Program-made: the position numbers and the translations under genes
The notes under the pieces: generated by a model
The model's database searches: none
What the model saw: only the letters and a program-made list of their open reading frames with translations
Told to the model about the DNA's origin: nothing
NCBI GenBank assembly: GCA_002399735.1
Contig: DHEF01000053.1
Location: 1 to 64,000 of the forward strand
Length of the DNA: 64,000 bases
Direction of reading: 5' to 3'
Source: Chitinophagaceae bacterium UBA4857
GTDB lineage: Bacteria > Bacteroidota > Bacteroidia > Chitinophagales > Chitinophagaceae
Shown: positions 17,230 through 26,087 of the stretch, piece after piece
Position numbering within the stretch: the stretch's first letter is position 1
Layout: every line of letters starts with the position of its first letter

Positions 17230-18342
17230 TTAAAACTTATAATCAGGATTTAATAAAGCCTGAATGCTATGATCTAAAATATCATTTTTCTTAGCTACAA
17301 AAATGCTCATTTTATCTTCCGGTAATCTTAATTGGTAAGTACTTGTTTTAGCTAAGGTTTTTTCCAAAGTAGGGTTAAGGCTGTTAAAATCTTTTTCTTC
17401 CATTTCTAAAAACTTGGCCATTACCCTTGCATTATAGCGACCGGTAATCGTTTGTGTTTTAAAACTATCATCAATTCCTACTGTGCTCTCTGCAGGTTTA
17501 GCTAAAGTTCCATCCAATTGGTAGGCCGCTACTTCCAGTTTAGTAAGTGTGGTAATACCTCCTTCACCTTCCATAATATAGTGGGTTGCAATAAACTTTT
17601 TAACATGGTTACGCGATTCTGCCGGTAAGTAGTTTTGTAGTTTCCAAAAGTCTTTACTGCCACTGCGTTTTATAGCCGAGTTTACTTTACCAGGCCCACC
17701 ATTGTATGCCGCAATAACTAATAACCAGTCACCATAAAGCTCATATAAGTGTGTAAGGTATTTGGCTGCAGCGTAAGTGCTTTTTTTATAGTCTCTGCGT
17801 TCGTCAATATATTTGCTTACACGCAAACCCATAACACGTGCAGTGGCAGGCATAAACTGCCACGGACCTACCGCACCTGCCCAGGAACGGGCATTGTTTT
17901 TTAAATGCGACTCAATTACTGCTAAATACTTTAATTGATTAGGTAAGCCATACTCGGTCAATATATCGTCCATCATATCAAAATACGGACGACCCCAGTC
18001 CTTCATATCAATCATGGTTTTACCCATTTTTGCTACATAGTCATCTACAAAACTAATAGCCATTGGGTTTAATTGCTCAACGGTCATGCCGTTTGATAAA
18101 GCTGTTGGAATAAACAAGTCTTTAAAACCTGCTTTGGGGTTTAATCGGGCTATTTCTTGTTTTAATTTTTCGTCCAGTATAACCGAATCGGTTTGCACAA
18201 CATCATTCGTATCCATTGTGTCAACAGCCTGGGGTTGCTGGAGCTGGGTAATAGTAAGGTTATCCTTAAAAGTGTTTTCCGCTTTTGCAAACGAAAAGGT
18301 AAAAAATGAACAAACGGCTATAAAAGCCAATTTCTTAAACAT
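17230..18342 (-). CDS. Lytic transglycosylase (MltD-like, SLT domain)
   Basis: Periplasmic murein lytic transglycosylase of 370 aa with a signal peptide ending SFAKA near residue 21. The SLT goose-lysozyme-like domain is at ~125-250: catalytic Glu144 in VIESHLKN, then GAVGPWQFMPATAR and AAYNGGPGKV, which are conserved in the MltD/Slt family. A LysM-like C-terminal segment may follow (ITGRYNARVMAKFLEMEEKDF...), but it is degenerate. It would cleave glycan strands to 1,6-anhydro ends during wall growth. Bounded by a terminator downstream and gatA upstream. Confidence 0.88.
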   Translation of the reverse strand: MFKKLAFIAVCSFFTFSFAKAENTFKDNLTITQLQQPQAVDTMDTNDVVQTDSVILDEKLKQEIARLNPKAGFKDLFIPTALSNGMTVEQLNPMAISFVDDYVAKMGKTMIDMKDWGRPYFDMMDDILTEYGLPNQLKYLAVIESHLKNNARSWAGAVGPWQFMPATARVMGLRVSKYIDERRDYKKSTYAAAKYLTHLYELYGDWLLVIAAYNGGPGKVNSAIKRSGSKDFWKLQNYLPAESRNHVKKFIATHYIMEGEGGITTLTKLEVAAYQLDGTLAKPAESTVGIDDSFKTQTITGRYNARVMAKFLEMEEKDFNSLNPTLEKTLAKTSTYQLRLPEDKMSIFVAKKNDILDHSIQALLNPDYKF

Positions 18343-18406
18343 GCCTGTCGAAATTTTAGGTCAAAAAAATCTTGCGCCTTAGTGCTAATACTCGTGCAGG
18401 TATTGG

Positions 18407-19846
18407 TTACTTGCTATTTTTCAAACGTAGTAATTCGTCCGAAAAGCGAAGCAAAGATAACTCATTAAAACGGTTTGTCATAACCTGCAGGCCAAAAGGC
18501 AAGCCATTTTCGTGCCTGAAAAGTGGGAGAGAAATTGCGGGAACGCCAACCAGATTTGCCATAACTGTGTAAATATCAGCTATGTACATGGCAATGGGAT
18601 CTTTGTTTTTTTCGCCGGCCTTAAATGCTGTAGTTGGCGATGTGGGAAGTATAATACAGTCAAACTCATTGAAAATCAACTGAATTTGATTTGTTAAAAT
18701 TTTCCTTACTTTTTGTGCTTTGGTAAAGTATGCATCATAGTAGCCGGCACTTAAAACAAAAGTACCCAACATAATGCGTCGTTTTACTTCTTTGCTAAAA
18801 CCTTCTGTACGGTTTTTTTTATAAAACTCAACCAGGTCTGTAACCGGTTGGTTGGTACGGTGCCCATATCGTACCCCATCATAACGGGATAAGTTGGAGG
18901 ACGCCTCCGCCGTAGTTAATATATAATAAGCAGGAACAATGTAGTCAATCAGGTCAAACTTCACTGGTTTTACCTCGTGGCCAAGTGCTGTAAGTTCATC
19001 CAATTGTTTGTAAATAGCCTTACTAATAATGGGGTCAAGGCTTGGGTGGTCTAATGCTTCGGGGAAATAAGCAATTTTGTATGTATCCTTATGCGGAATG
19101 GTAGATGTATAATCGCCAGGTGGTTGTTGGTAAGCAGTACTGTCATATTCGTCCGGACCGGCCATTATTTCCAATGCCAAGGCAATGTCCTCAATATCGT
19201 TACCAAAAATACCAATCTGATCAAACGATGAACCGTAGGCAATTAAGCCATAACGGGAAATACGGCCATAAGTGGGTTTAAACCCAATCACCCCACAAAA
19301 ATCTGCAGGTTGCCTTACCGATCCGCCTGTATCGCTACCAAGGCTTATCATACAAAGACCAGCTTGTACAGCAACTGCCGATCCGCCGGATGAACCACCC
19401 GGTACACGGGTTTCGTCTGCAGCGTTCAGTACTTTGCCGTAAGCCGAGTTTTCGTTGGTACTACCCATGGCAAACTCATCGCAATTAAGGCTGCCGATAA
19501 TAATGGCATCCTCGGCTAATAGCCGCTCAATTGCTGTAGCAGAATAAATAGATTGAAAACCTTTAAGAATGTTAGAGGCTGCACCCAACGGGTGGCCTTT
19601 GTGGGCTATTACATCTTTAATGCCGATTACTACACCGTGCAAACGTCCCATGGCTTTACCATTCAGTCGCTGCTCGTCCAGTTTTTTCGCTTGTAATAAT
19701 GCTTCATCGCCATAAACATGTACGTACGCATTCAGGTGGCGTGTAGCCTCTATTTGGTTAAGGTAAAACTCAACTGCTTGTACGCAGGTTGTTTCCCCGC
19801 TCTTTAATTGCGATTGGTAAAGCGAAATAGATGAAAACTGGAACAA
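18407..19846 (-). CDS. gatA: Asp-tRNA(Asn)/Glu-tRNA(Gln) amidotransferase subunit A
   Basis: Amidase subunit of GatCAB, 479 aa, which frees ammonia from glutamine to amidate misacylated Glu-tRNA(Gln) or Asp-tRNA(Asn). The Ser-cisSer-Lys triad is visible as Lys77 (IGIKDV), Ser152 (PGGSSGGSA) and Ser176 (GSDTGGSVRQPA). No ATG precedes the conserved FQFSSISLYQ N terminus; the frame opens after a stop three codons upstream, so TTG at 19846 is the likely start (ATT just upstream is the alternative). gatB and gatC are not in this window. Confidence 0.93.
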   Translation of the reverse strand: MFQFSSISLYQSQLKSGETTCVQAVEFYLNQIEATRHLNAYVHVYGDEALLQAKKLDEQRLNGKAMGRLHGVVIGIKDVIAHKGHPLGAASNILKGFQSIYSATAIERLLAEDAIIIGSLNCDEFAMGSTNENSAYGKVLNAADETRVPGGSSGGSAVAVQAGLCMISLGSDTGGSVRQPADFCGVIGFKPTYGRISRYGLIAYGSSFDQIGIFGNDIEDIALALEIMAGPDEYDSTAYQQPPGDYTSTIPHKDTYKIAYFPEALDHPSLDPIISKAIYKQLDELTALGHEVKPVKFDLIDYIVPAYYILTTAEASSNLSRYDGVRYGHRTNQPVTDLVEFYKKNRTEGFSKEVKRRIMLGTFVLSAGYYDAYFTKAQKVRKILTNQIQLIFNEFDCIILPTSPTTAFKAGEKNKDPIAMYIADIYTVMANLVGVPAISLPLFRHENGLPFGLQVMTNRFNELSLLRFSDELLRLKNSK

Positions 19847-19906
19847 AATGTAGTGTTAGCCGTGTAAAAAAGAGATACAATAAAATAAAAACAACCTAAG
19901 CTTAGC

Positions 19907-20107
19907 TTAGGCGTTTTTAATATCGTTAGCGCTTTCTTCAATTTCTTTTTTTACATTGGTTTTGGCATCGTTAAACTCACGAACACCTTTACCTAAACCA
20001 CGCATAAGCTCAGGAATTTTACGACCTCCGAATAACAACAACACGATCACCAGAATAATGATGATTTCATTTGTACCCAACATGCCTAATAAATGTAACT
20101 GTGTCAT
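19907..20107 (-). CDS. tatA: Sec-independent translocase subunit TatA/TatE
   Basis: A 66-aa protein with one N-terminal transmembrane helix (IIIILVIVLLLFG), the hinge FGGRKIPELMRGLGKGVREF and an amphipathic helix, the standard TatA layout. It forms the export channel for folded twin-arginine substrates such as the amine oxidase at 2.8 kb. tatC is not in the window. A TATCTTTG box at 20126-20133 on the same strand is a plausible promoter. gatA follows 60 bp downstream. Confidence 0.92.
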   Translation of the reverse strand: MTQLHLLGMLGTNEIIIILVIVLLLFGGRKIPELMRGLGKGVREFNDAKTNVKKEIEESANDIKNA

Positions 20108-20125
20108 ATTAACTGTAATTATAAG

Positions 20126-20133
20126 TCAAAGAT
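20126..20133 (-). promoter_or_regulatory. -7 box upstream of tatA
   Basis: TATCTTTG on the minus strand, 18 bases before the tatA start. No good TTG at -33. Confidence 0.4.
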
Positions 20134-20255
20134 AATAAGTATAATGCTAAAAATCCCACTATTTATTGTTAATAGCATATACGATATCAACAACTAAAAA
20201 GTTCAAAGGTTTGCATAAAAAGAAAAACCTGTAATTAAATTAATTATTTTTTTGG

Positions 20256-20484
20256 GGATACTGGCTGTGGTTCCCTGATTGGGCTGACTTTGCGACGCTC
20301 CGTTCGGGGTTCCGTTCGCTAATCAGCACAGGGAAGTCCGAGAGTCAGGAAGACCGAAAGTAGCAGTGAATAGTCAATAGTGAATTTGTGCGTTTAGCAT
20401 TAAGCGTTCAGCCCGATGAATAGCGAACAGAAAGTACAAGAGTGCGACGCAACAACAGTTTAATCAGGGCACTGCAGCTGGTAA
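20256..20484. repeat. Composite R1 element e
   Basis: The left arm reads TACTGGCTGTGGTTCCCTGA and then TTGCGACGCTCCGTTC (20291-20306), followed by GTTCCGTTCGCTAATCAGC. The middle has GGGAAGTCCGAGAGTCAGGA-type repeats. The right arm reads CAAGAGTGCGACGCAAC (20438-20454) and ATCAGGGCACTGCAGCTGGT. The two arms are in inverted orientation. It fills most of the 420-bp gap between tatA and guaB. Confidence 0.75.
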
Positions 20485-20489
20485 CATAA

Positions 20490-20520
20490 AAAAAATCTCA
20501 GACCGTAGCCTGAGATTTTC
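20490..20520 (-). terminator. Terminator of guaB
   Basis: On the minus strand ATCTCAGGCTACGGTCTGAG-type hairpin followed by a T run; it sits 8 bp past the guaB stop. Confidence 0.8.
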
Positions 20521-20527
20521 TATAAAA

Positions 20528-22024
20528 TTATTTTCTGCTGTAATTAGGCGCTTCTTTGGTAATGTCCACATCATGCGCATGACTTTCACGCATACCGGCA
20601 TTGCTTATTTTTACAAAACTGGCATTTTTTAAAGTGGTTAAATCTTTAGCACCCACATAACCCATACCGGCACGTAACCCACCAACATATTGGTACACAA
20701 TTTCTTTCAGGCTTCCTTTGTAGGCAACACGTCCTTCAATTCCTTCAGGTACAAATTTTTTCACATCATCCTCGGGATCTTGAAAATAACGGTCGCTGCT
20801 ACCGGTGGCCATGGCACCTAATGAGCCCATGCCACGGTATTCTTTAAACTTGCGGCCTTCGTAAATAATGGTTTCACCCGGACTTTCCTCTGTACCGGCA
20901 AATACACTACCCATCATTACACAACTTCCGCCGGCGGCTAATGCTTTAACCATGTCGCCGGTATAGCGTATACCACCATCGGCAATTACCGGAATGCCAC
21001 GGCTTTTTAACGCACTATAAGCACTCATAATGGCAGTAAGCTGCGGTACGCCTGCACCGGCAACAATACGGGTGGTACAAATAGACCCCGGTCCAATACC
21101 CACTTTTACCGCATCGGCACCAGCATCTGCCAGGGCTTTAGCACCTTCGGCAGTGCCTACATTACCAGCTATTACATTTATTTTTTTAAAGCTTTTGCGT
21201 ACCAGTTTCAATGCGTCAATAACACCTTTGCTATGGCCATGAGCACTGTCAAGTGCAATAACATCTACCCCTACATGTTGCAGGGCAGCTACACGGTCCA
21301 GCAAATCTTTGGTAATACCTACACCGGCACCAACTAATAAACGACCAAAACCATCTTTAACAGCGTTAGGGTGGTTTTTTAGTTTTAAAATATCGCCATA
21401 AGTAAATAAACCGGTTAGTTTACCTTGTTTATTAATAATGGGTAGTTTTTCAACCTTGGTTTTTTTAAATAGTTGTTCGGCTTTTTTAAGGTCGGTACCT
21501 TCCGGTGCTACATAAAGGTTTTCTTTGGTCATTACCTCACTTACTTTACGTTTCGGGTCCGACTCAAAACGCATATCACGGTTAGTTAAAATACCCACCA
21601 GTTTATAATCTTTATCTACAATGGGAATACCGCCAATTTTGTTTTCACGCATCAGGTAAATTGCATCACCAATGGTTGCGTCGGCAGTTAAGGTTACGGG
21701 GTCAATAATTAACCCGCTTTCACTACGTTTTACTTTACGTACCTGCTCGGCCTGTTTTTCGATGGTCATATTTTTATGTAATATGCCCAAACCACCCTCA
21801 CGAGCCAAGGCAATTGCCAAACTGGCTTCGGTTACGGTATCCATTGCGGCCGATAATAAAGGAACTTTTAAAGTAATGTCTTTGGTCAATTTAGCGGAAA
21901 TATCCACGTCACGAGGTAATACCTGACTGTAACCGGGAATCAGTAGTACATCATCAAAAGTTAAACCATCAATAAAAGTAGGGGAAGCGTTTTTTGCTGT
22001 AGTTGCTAATTTTCTTGTTGCCAT
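20528..22024 (-). CDS. guaB: Inosine-5'-monophosphate dehydrogenase
   Basis: Converts IMP to XMP with NAD+, the first committed step to GMP. It is 498 aa, normal for the family. The barrel N terminus FIDGLTFDDVLLIPGYS is followed by two CBS domains at ~95-215. The catalytic loop GIGPGSICTTR contains the Cys that forms the covalent XMP* intermediate, and the flap has YRGMGSLGAM. ATG at 22024 is chosen over TTG at 22030, because that TTG lies inside the predicted -7 promoter box. Own promoter and own terminator, so probably monocistronic. Confidence 0.97.
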   Translation of the reverse strand: MATRKLATTAKNASPTFIDGLTFDDVLLIPGYSQVLPRDVDISAKLTKDITLKVPLLSAAMDTVTEASLAIALAREGGLGILHKNMTIEKQAEQVRKVKRSESGLIIDPVTLTADATIGDAIYLMRENKIGGIPIVDKDYKLVGILTNRDMRFESDPKRKVSEVMTKENLYVAPEGTDLKKAEQLFKKTKVEKLPIINKQGKLTGLFTYGDILKLKNHPNAVKDGFGRLLVGAGVGITKDLLDRVAALQHVGVDVIALDSAHGHSKGVIDALKLVRKSFKKINVIAGNVGTAEGAKALADAGADAVKVGIGPGSICTTRIVAGAGVPQLTAIMSAYSALKSRGIPVIADGGIRYTGDMVKALAAGGSCVMMGSVFAGTEESPGETIIYEGRKFKEYRGMGSLGAMATGSSDRYFQDPEDDVKKFVPEGIEGRVAYKGSLKEIVYQYVGGLRAGMGYVGAKDLTTLKNASFVKISNAGMRESHAHDVDITKEAPNYSRK

Positions 22025-22027
22025 GTG

Positions 22028-22059
22028 CAAAGATAGGGTGTCAATAAAATACCTTCCAA
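22028..22059 (-). promoter_or_regulatory. guaB promoter, leaderless arrangement
   Basis: On the minus strand TTG (22059-22057), 21 bases, then TATCTTTG (22035-22028), then CAC and the ATG. Both boxes fit the Bacteroidota primary sigma consensus, and the mRNA should begin at or next to the start codon. Confidence 0.65.
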
Positions 22060-22168
22060 AAAAGAATTTTAATATGGGTTACAACAAATACAAAAACTAA
22101 CGGAAAGCAGGTATTTTTTGTACGGTAATTGACGGTTTACAGGTATATGATTTGGTGGATTGGGATAA

Positions 22169-22176
22169 TAGTTTTG
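22169..22176 (+). promoter_or_regulatory. -7 box of the first collagen-like gene
   Basis: TAGTTTTG ending 34 bases before the ATG at 22211. The same box at the same distance precedes the second collagen-like gene. Confidence 0.5.
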
Positions 22177-22210
22177 TTGCATCAAATAACTAAAAAGCAA
22201 TCACTTATTT

Positions 22211-22813
22211 ATGAAAAAGTCATTAACAAAACTATTTACACTAGCCCTCGCAGTAGTGCTGTTTACTGCTTGCAGTAAAGATGGAGAAAAAGGCGATACA
22301 GGTGCAATCGGTCCTGCCGGACCTGCGGGGCCTGCCGGACCGGTAGGCTCACCTAACGTAATTTACTCCGATTGGTTTTCGCCAACAACCTGGACGGGTA
22401 CGGGTACTCAGTTTTCTACTTTTGTAAAAGCTGCTCCCGGTATTACTGAAGCCATTAGAAACAACGGCACTATATTGGGTTATGCGCAATTTGTCAGTGA
22501 TGGGACTAATGTAAGACCGTTGCCGGCTACAACAATTAATGGTGCCTTTATTACGCATTGGAACTTTTTTTCAAATGCAGTGGGTAGCTTGACGTTTAGT
22601 TGCTTTGGCGAAAATGGTTCTGTTATGACACCGTCAACAAGCAATAAGTTCCGTTACGTAATTATTCCCGGTGGTGTATCGGGAGGAAGATTTATGCAAG
22701 GCGGTAATAATGACGGAGGTGTGGCATATAGCGAACAGGAATTACGTGCAATGACTTATGATGAAGTAATTGCCGCATTAAACATTCCTAAAACAGGTGG
22801 TAACGATAAATAA
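22211..22813 (+). CDS. Collagen-like repeat lipoprotein, first copy
   Basis: Lipoprotein of 200 aa with lipobox FTAC near residue 20, followed by KDGEKGD and seven Gly-X-Y triplets (GDTGAIGPAGPAGPAGPVG). A globular domain of ~150 residues follows that I cannot assign. The C terminus has YSEQELRAMTYDEVIAALNI, a motif shared with the second copy (ELR-x-M-[ST]-YD). The short triplet run could trimerise on the cell surface. It is a tandem paralogue of the gene at 23017, with similar promoter spacing, but each has its own terminator. Confidence 0.8.
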   Translation: MKKSLTKLFTLALAVVLFTACSKDGEKGDTGAIGPAGPAGPAGPVGSPNVIYSDWFSPTTWTGTGTQFSTFVKAAPGITEAIRNNGTILGYAQFVSDGTNVRPLPATTINGAFITHWNFFSNAVGSLTFSCFGENGSVMTPSTSNKFRYVIIPGGVSGGRFMQGGNNDGGVAYSEQELRAMTYDEVIAALNIPKTGGNDK

Positions 22814-22837
22814 AGTATAAATATAATAGTGTATCAG

Positions 22838-22868
22838 TAAAAGCATTTCTGAAAAGAAATGCTTTTTT
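22838..22868 (+). terminator. Terminator of the first collagen-like gene
   Basis: AAAAGCATTTCT, loop GAAA, AGAAATGCTTTTTT. Confidence 0.85.
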
Positions 22869-22951
22869 AATATTTATAATATGTAACCAGTGTGTGGTAT
22901 AGTAACGCCTTTTTTTACATAACTGGTTGTAAAAAGCCAACCTTTGTGGTA

Positions 22952-22982
22952 TTGTTTAAGGATACTTGCTAATGTAGTTTTG
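22952..22982 (+). promoter_or_regulatory. Promoter of the second collagen-like gene
   Basis: TTG at 22952-22954, 20 bases, TAGTTTTG at 22975-22982. Both boxes and the spacing fit the Bacteroidota consensus. The box ends 34 bases before the ATG at 23017. Confidence 0.65.
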
Positions 22983-22984
22983 TT

Positions 22985-23020
22985 ATGAAAATTCCATTAA
23001 CAATCAAACCTTATTTATGA
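22985..23020 (+). other. Possible 11-codon upstream ORF
   Basis: ATG at 22985 opens MKIPLTIKPYL and stops at TGA 23018-23020, overlapping the ATG of the collagen-like gene (ATGA). It would begin almost exactly at the predicted transcript start. It could couple translation or be chance; the first collagen-like gene lacks it. Confidence 0.25.
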
Positions 23021-23598
23021 AACATTTTTTTGTAGCCATTGCGGCCATGTTAACCTTATCTGTTTTAGTTTCTTCTTGTAGTAAAGATGGTGAAAAAGGC
23101 GATCCGGGACCAACCGGACCAACGGGGCCATCTGGTGCAGCAGGACCTGCGGGGCCAGCCGGACCAACAGGCAACGCCAATGTAGTGCAATACAATTTTA
23201 ACGGGTTTACGCATACAGGTTCGGATGTATTTAAAACATTTGCATTAACACGTGAACACTATGAAAGAAGCCTGTTATATACTTTTGTTGGCCATTCAAC
23301 TTATTGGTATCCCATTCCCGGATTTGTAAATAATAGTACAAATGAATATAGAACCTATTTCTCCTCGCCCAATACAACAACAACAGGTATTTATTTAAAA
23401 AGAGCATCAGGTACCGGAAATCAGGTGTTTACCGGCATGAGAATATTTGCAGTAAGGTCAAATTCAGTTGTAAATGCCGGTGATGGCAGAAGTATGCAGA
23501 CGATAAAAACACCTGACGGAAAATCATATACTGAAAACGAATTAAGACTTATGAGTTACGACAGCTTTTGTAATGCATTAGGCATACATCGTAACTAA
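23017..23598 (+). CDS. Collagen-like repeat lipoprotein, second copy
   Basis: Lipoprotein of 193 aa: signal peptide, lipobox SSC, KDGEKGD, then eight Gly-X-Y triplets rich in Pro and Thr (GDPGPTGPTGPSGAAGPAG and onward). The globular part differs from the first copy, but the end is conserved (YTENELRLMSYDSFCNALGI). Function unknown. The arrangement points to a duplication followed by divergence of the middle domain while the stalk and C-terminal motif were kept. Promoter and terminator are its own. Confidence 0.8.
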   Translation: MKHFFVAIAAMLTLSVLVSSCSKDGEKGDPGPTGPTGPSGAAGPAGPAGPTGNANVVQYNFNGFTHTGSDVFKTFALTREHYERSLLYTFVGHSTYWYPIPGFVNNSTNEYRTYFSSPNTTTTGIYLKRASGTGNQVFTGMRIFAVRSNSVVNAGDGRSMQTIKTPDGKSYTENELRLMSYDSFCNALGIHRN

Positions 23599-23637
23599 TT
23601 ATATATTCCCAGCCCTCTAACCGTACTCTTCTATTAT

Positions 23638-23669
23638 GCCTGTTACTATTCTGTAACAGGCTTTTTTTA
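23638..23669 (+). terminator. Terminator of the second collagen-like gene
   Basis: GCCTGTTAC, loop TATTCT, GTAACAGGCTTTTTTT. Confidence 0.88.
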
Positions 23670-23690
23670 TAAAGGGTATGTATTATTTGT

Positions 23691-23810
23691 GGGGCTGTCA
23701 GCAGTAGTAACTCCGGTCAGCTTTTGTTCACGCCTTCTGTAGTAGTGTGCAGCTCCGGCTGCTTTATCTACGCTGCCTGCACAGCTACTACTGCCAGTCG
23801 TGCAGCCCAT
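23691..23810 (-). repeat. R2 structured intergenic element, copy B
   Basis: Minus-strand copy. On the plus strand it begins GGGGCTGTCAGCAGTAGTAA and ends at GCAGCCC (23802-23808). A long hairpin pairs 23739-23752 (GTAGTAGTGTGCAG) with 23777-23791 (CTGCACAGCTACTAC): 14 pairs with one bulge. The GACCGGAGTTACTAC tail is present. Confidence 0.75.
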
Positions 23811-23829
23811 CAACAGCAGAATATATATG

Positions 23830-23952
23830 ATTGCTGATTTGTTGATGTCTGATTTAATCTCCGATCTCCGATTTTTTTGATCTGAGATATAGAGAGTCAA
23901 TATTACCATTTACTAATAATCTTCCGGTCTTACTGACTTCCCGACTTCTCTC
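23830..23952. repeat. Degenerate short-word repeats
   Basis: Drifting GATCTCCGATTT and CTTCCGGTCTTACTGACTTC words. The latter is the reverse complement of the GGAAGTC-type repeat seen inside the composite R1 elements. Non-coding. Confidence 0.45.
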
Positions 23953-23954
23953 CA

Positions 23955-25979
23955 CTATTTTATTAAAGTAACCGTTCCTTTTTGAAAAACCTGCTCGCCT
24001 GTATCGCGGTGGGTATAATTAAGGTGCCAAACATAAATACCCGAAGCTTGTTCTACACCATTTACTTTACCATCCCAGCCGTCTTTCCAATCAGTCATGG
24101 TAAATACACACTGGCCCCAACGGTTGTAAATACTAAACCGTAAATTTTGTGCTTTTACTGCGTTATTTGGTCGTATTACATCATTCAATCTATCGCCATT
24201 AGGAGTAAAGGCATTGGGTACAGCAATATAACAGTTGTTTAAAACCCGTAGTTTTTTTTGTACCACATCACTACAGGCCAGCGCATTGTTAGTTGCCGTA
24301 AGTGTTATGGTGTAAATTCTTTCTTTATTATCTTTTATAAAACTTAAAGGTAGTGGTGCCCTAACACTGCTATTACCCAATAAACCAAAATTCCAACTCC
24401 AGTTATCAATTAATCCGGTACTGGTGTTTTCAATAGTAAGGTTATCTTCCGGGCAAATATCATCGGGCATTACAAAAGAAGCAATCACTTCATTGTCTAA
24501 CACAATGGTTTGTTGTGTAGTATCGCTGCAAATACCATTACTAACAATAAGCTGCGCATTGTTAGTACTACTGGCCGAAAATATTTGTTGGCAAGTGGGT
24601 GTACTAAAAGTTGTTGCATTATTAAAAGTCCATAACCATTTATTTACATCATGTGCTCCATCATGAAAAAAGTCCAGTGTATCCAATCGGCAACCTAAAG
24701 TATTATTATAAGTAAATGCTGCACTCACTGTATCTACGGTAGTAAAAGTAACGGATGTGGGTTGTATAATTTGACCGCATTCGTCCCTTACTGCGCCGCC
24801 ACCAACACTTAATCGTGGTGTTACTGTAAACGTTCCGCCAACATGTATCGGGGCTGCAAATCTTAAAGTAATTATGTCGCTCAGTCCATCCGTACAATTA
24901 CCGGTTGCACTAACAATATTAACCGGTTCTGCACCGGTTATACTAAAATTAGTACCATTAGGAGCAATGGTGCTACAGTCTATTTTTTTACTAAAATGTA
25001 AGTTTATTTGTTGTGGCGCACAGCCAACTGTTGCTACACTGTCAATAGGTATAGGCTGTGGTACTGTATAGGTAAACGATACAGATTCGCCTGCCGGAAT
25101 ACTTCTATCACAGTTATCCAACATGGTATTACCATCGCTACCATTATTTATAATTAAACTATACGTTGCGGATGGTAATGCGTTACTTAAATTAATAATT
25201 ATTTCTTCGGTATTAAAGCCGGTTGTACATCCAACTTTTGATACTGATTGGATGGTTGCATTGGCAGGTGATAAAGAGAACTCACTTCCATTTGTACTAA
25301 GACTACTACATTTCATTTCCTTATTTAATAGCAATCGTAATTGTGTGCCATCGCAACTGGTGGTAATGGATTGCAAATGAGGTTCTTTAGGGTCGGTAAT
25401 TACTGCGGTACCACCACCAAATGAAAGGTCGTAACCACTTTGCGAATCGGTGTAATGGCTTACTAATAAAATGTATTCATGTCCGGCAATTAGGTTAGGC
25501 GATCGGGCAAAGTTGGGACGGTTTTCTTCAGGCGATGATGCACATTGGATGTAGGTTACACCCGAAGCAGAAGCACCAGTATTACCAGGTGTAGCAGCCC
25601 AGTTGCCGGTTACAATAATATTTCTGTTGGTAAAAACCTCATCCGGGTTTAAACCTGTAATATCGTACAGCTGCCAGTCGTAATCATCGTTCATATTATC
25701 CGGTGAAATAACAAAACTTAATGTGCCGGCAGTATAACAGGTAAACTTGTACCAGAACGGATTTTTATTTTCGTAATTAGCGCCATCTCCGCTACAGCCA
25801 GGTACAAACAAACTTCTTGTACTGCATATAGGCACATTGCTTTGATGAAAAGTACTGGTACCACAAACCGGGAAAGCGGTAGACGGGGTTTGCCCCAATG
25901 TGGTACATTGCTGAGCCCGGGTTACTGTAATATTACCTACTAATAAAAAAAGCAGTAAAAAGAAAAATTTAAACTTCAT
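23955..25979 (-). CDS. T9SS type B sorting-domain (gliding-motility C-terminal) cargo protein
   Basis: Secreted protein of 674 aa, signal peptide to ~residue 23 (TVTRAQ). It holds Cys-rich Ig-like modules, including a repeated pair beginning 'LHLQS.TTSCDGTQLRLLLNKEM' and 'VGCAPQQINLHFSKKI'. A PKD-like segment (~430-580, DNWSWNFG) follows. The last ~85 residues are the gliding-motility-associated C-terminal domain (VPNAFTPNGDRLNDV, FSIYNRWGQ, WDGKVNG, SGIYVWHLNY), which targets type IX secretion. The Met at 25979 is used because the upstream 16 residues do not belong to the signal peptide. No adjacent SprF/PorP gene. Confidence 0.88.
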   Translation of the reverse strand: MKFKFFFLLLFLLVGNITVTRAQQCTTLGQTPSTAFPVCGTSTFHQSNVPICSTRSLFVPGCSGDGANYENKNPFWYKFTCYTAGTLSFVISPDNMNDDYDWQLYDITGLNPDEVFTNRNIIVTGNWAATPGNTGASASGVTYIQCASSPEENRPNFARSPNLIAGHEYILLVSHYTDSQSGYDLSFGGGTAVITDPKEPHLQSITTSCDGTQLRLLLNKEMKCSSLSTNGSEFSLSPANATIQSVSKVGCTTGFNTEEIIINLSNALPSATYSLIINNGSDGNTMLDNCDRSIPAGESVSFTYTVPQPIPIDSVATVGCAPQQINLHFSKKIDCSTIAPNGTNFSITGAEPVNIVSATGNCTDGLSDIITLRFAAPIHVGGTFTVTPRLSVGGGAVRDECGQIIQPTSVTFTTVDTVSAAFTYNNTLGCRLDTLDFFHDGAHDVNKWLWTFNNATTFSTPTCQQIFSASSTNNAQLIVSNGICSDTTQQTIVLDNEVIASFVMPDDICPEDNLTIENTSTGLIDNWSWNFGLLGNSSVRAPLPLSFIKDNKERIYTITLTATNNALACSDVVQKKLRVLNNCYIAVPNAFTPNGDRLNDVIRPNNAVKAQNLRFSIYNRWGQCVFTMTDWKDGWDGKVNGVEQASGIYVWHLNYTHRDTGEQVFQKGTVTLIK

Positions 25980-26087
25980 TTCGTTATAAAACTTACCGGT
26001 TTTACGGAGTATTTTTTCTGACAGCAAAGGTATAGTTTTCGCTGCCTGTGTAAAATGTTATATTTTATTAGTAGTTATTATTATTTT

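Noticed and set aside
22265..23170. Short GC-rich repeats that could be mistaken for a CRISPR or satellite
   Set aside because: They are Gly-X-Y codons inside two lipoprotein genes. There are no equal spacers and no cas genes.
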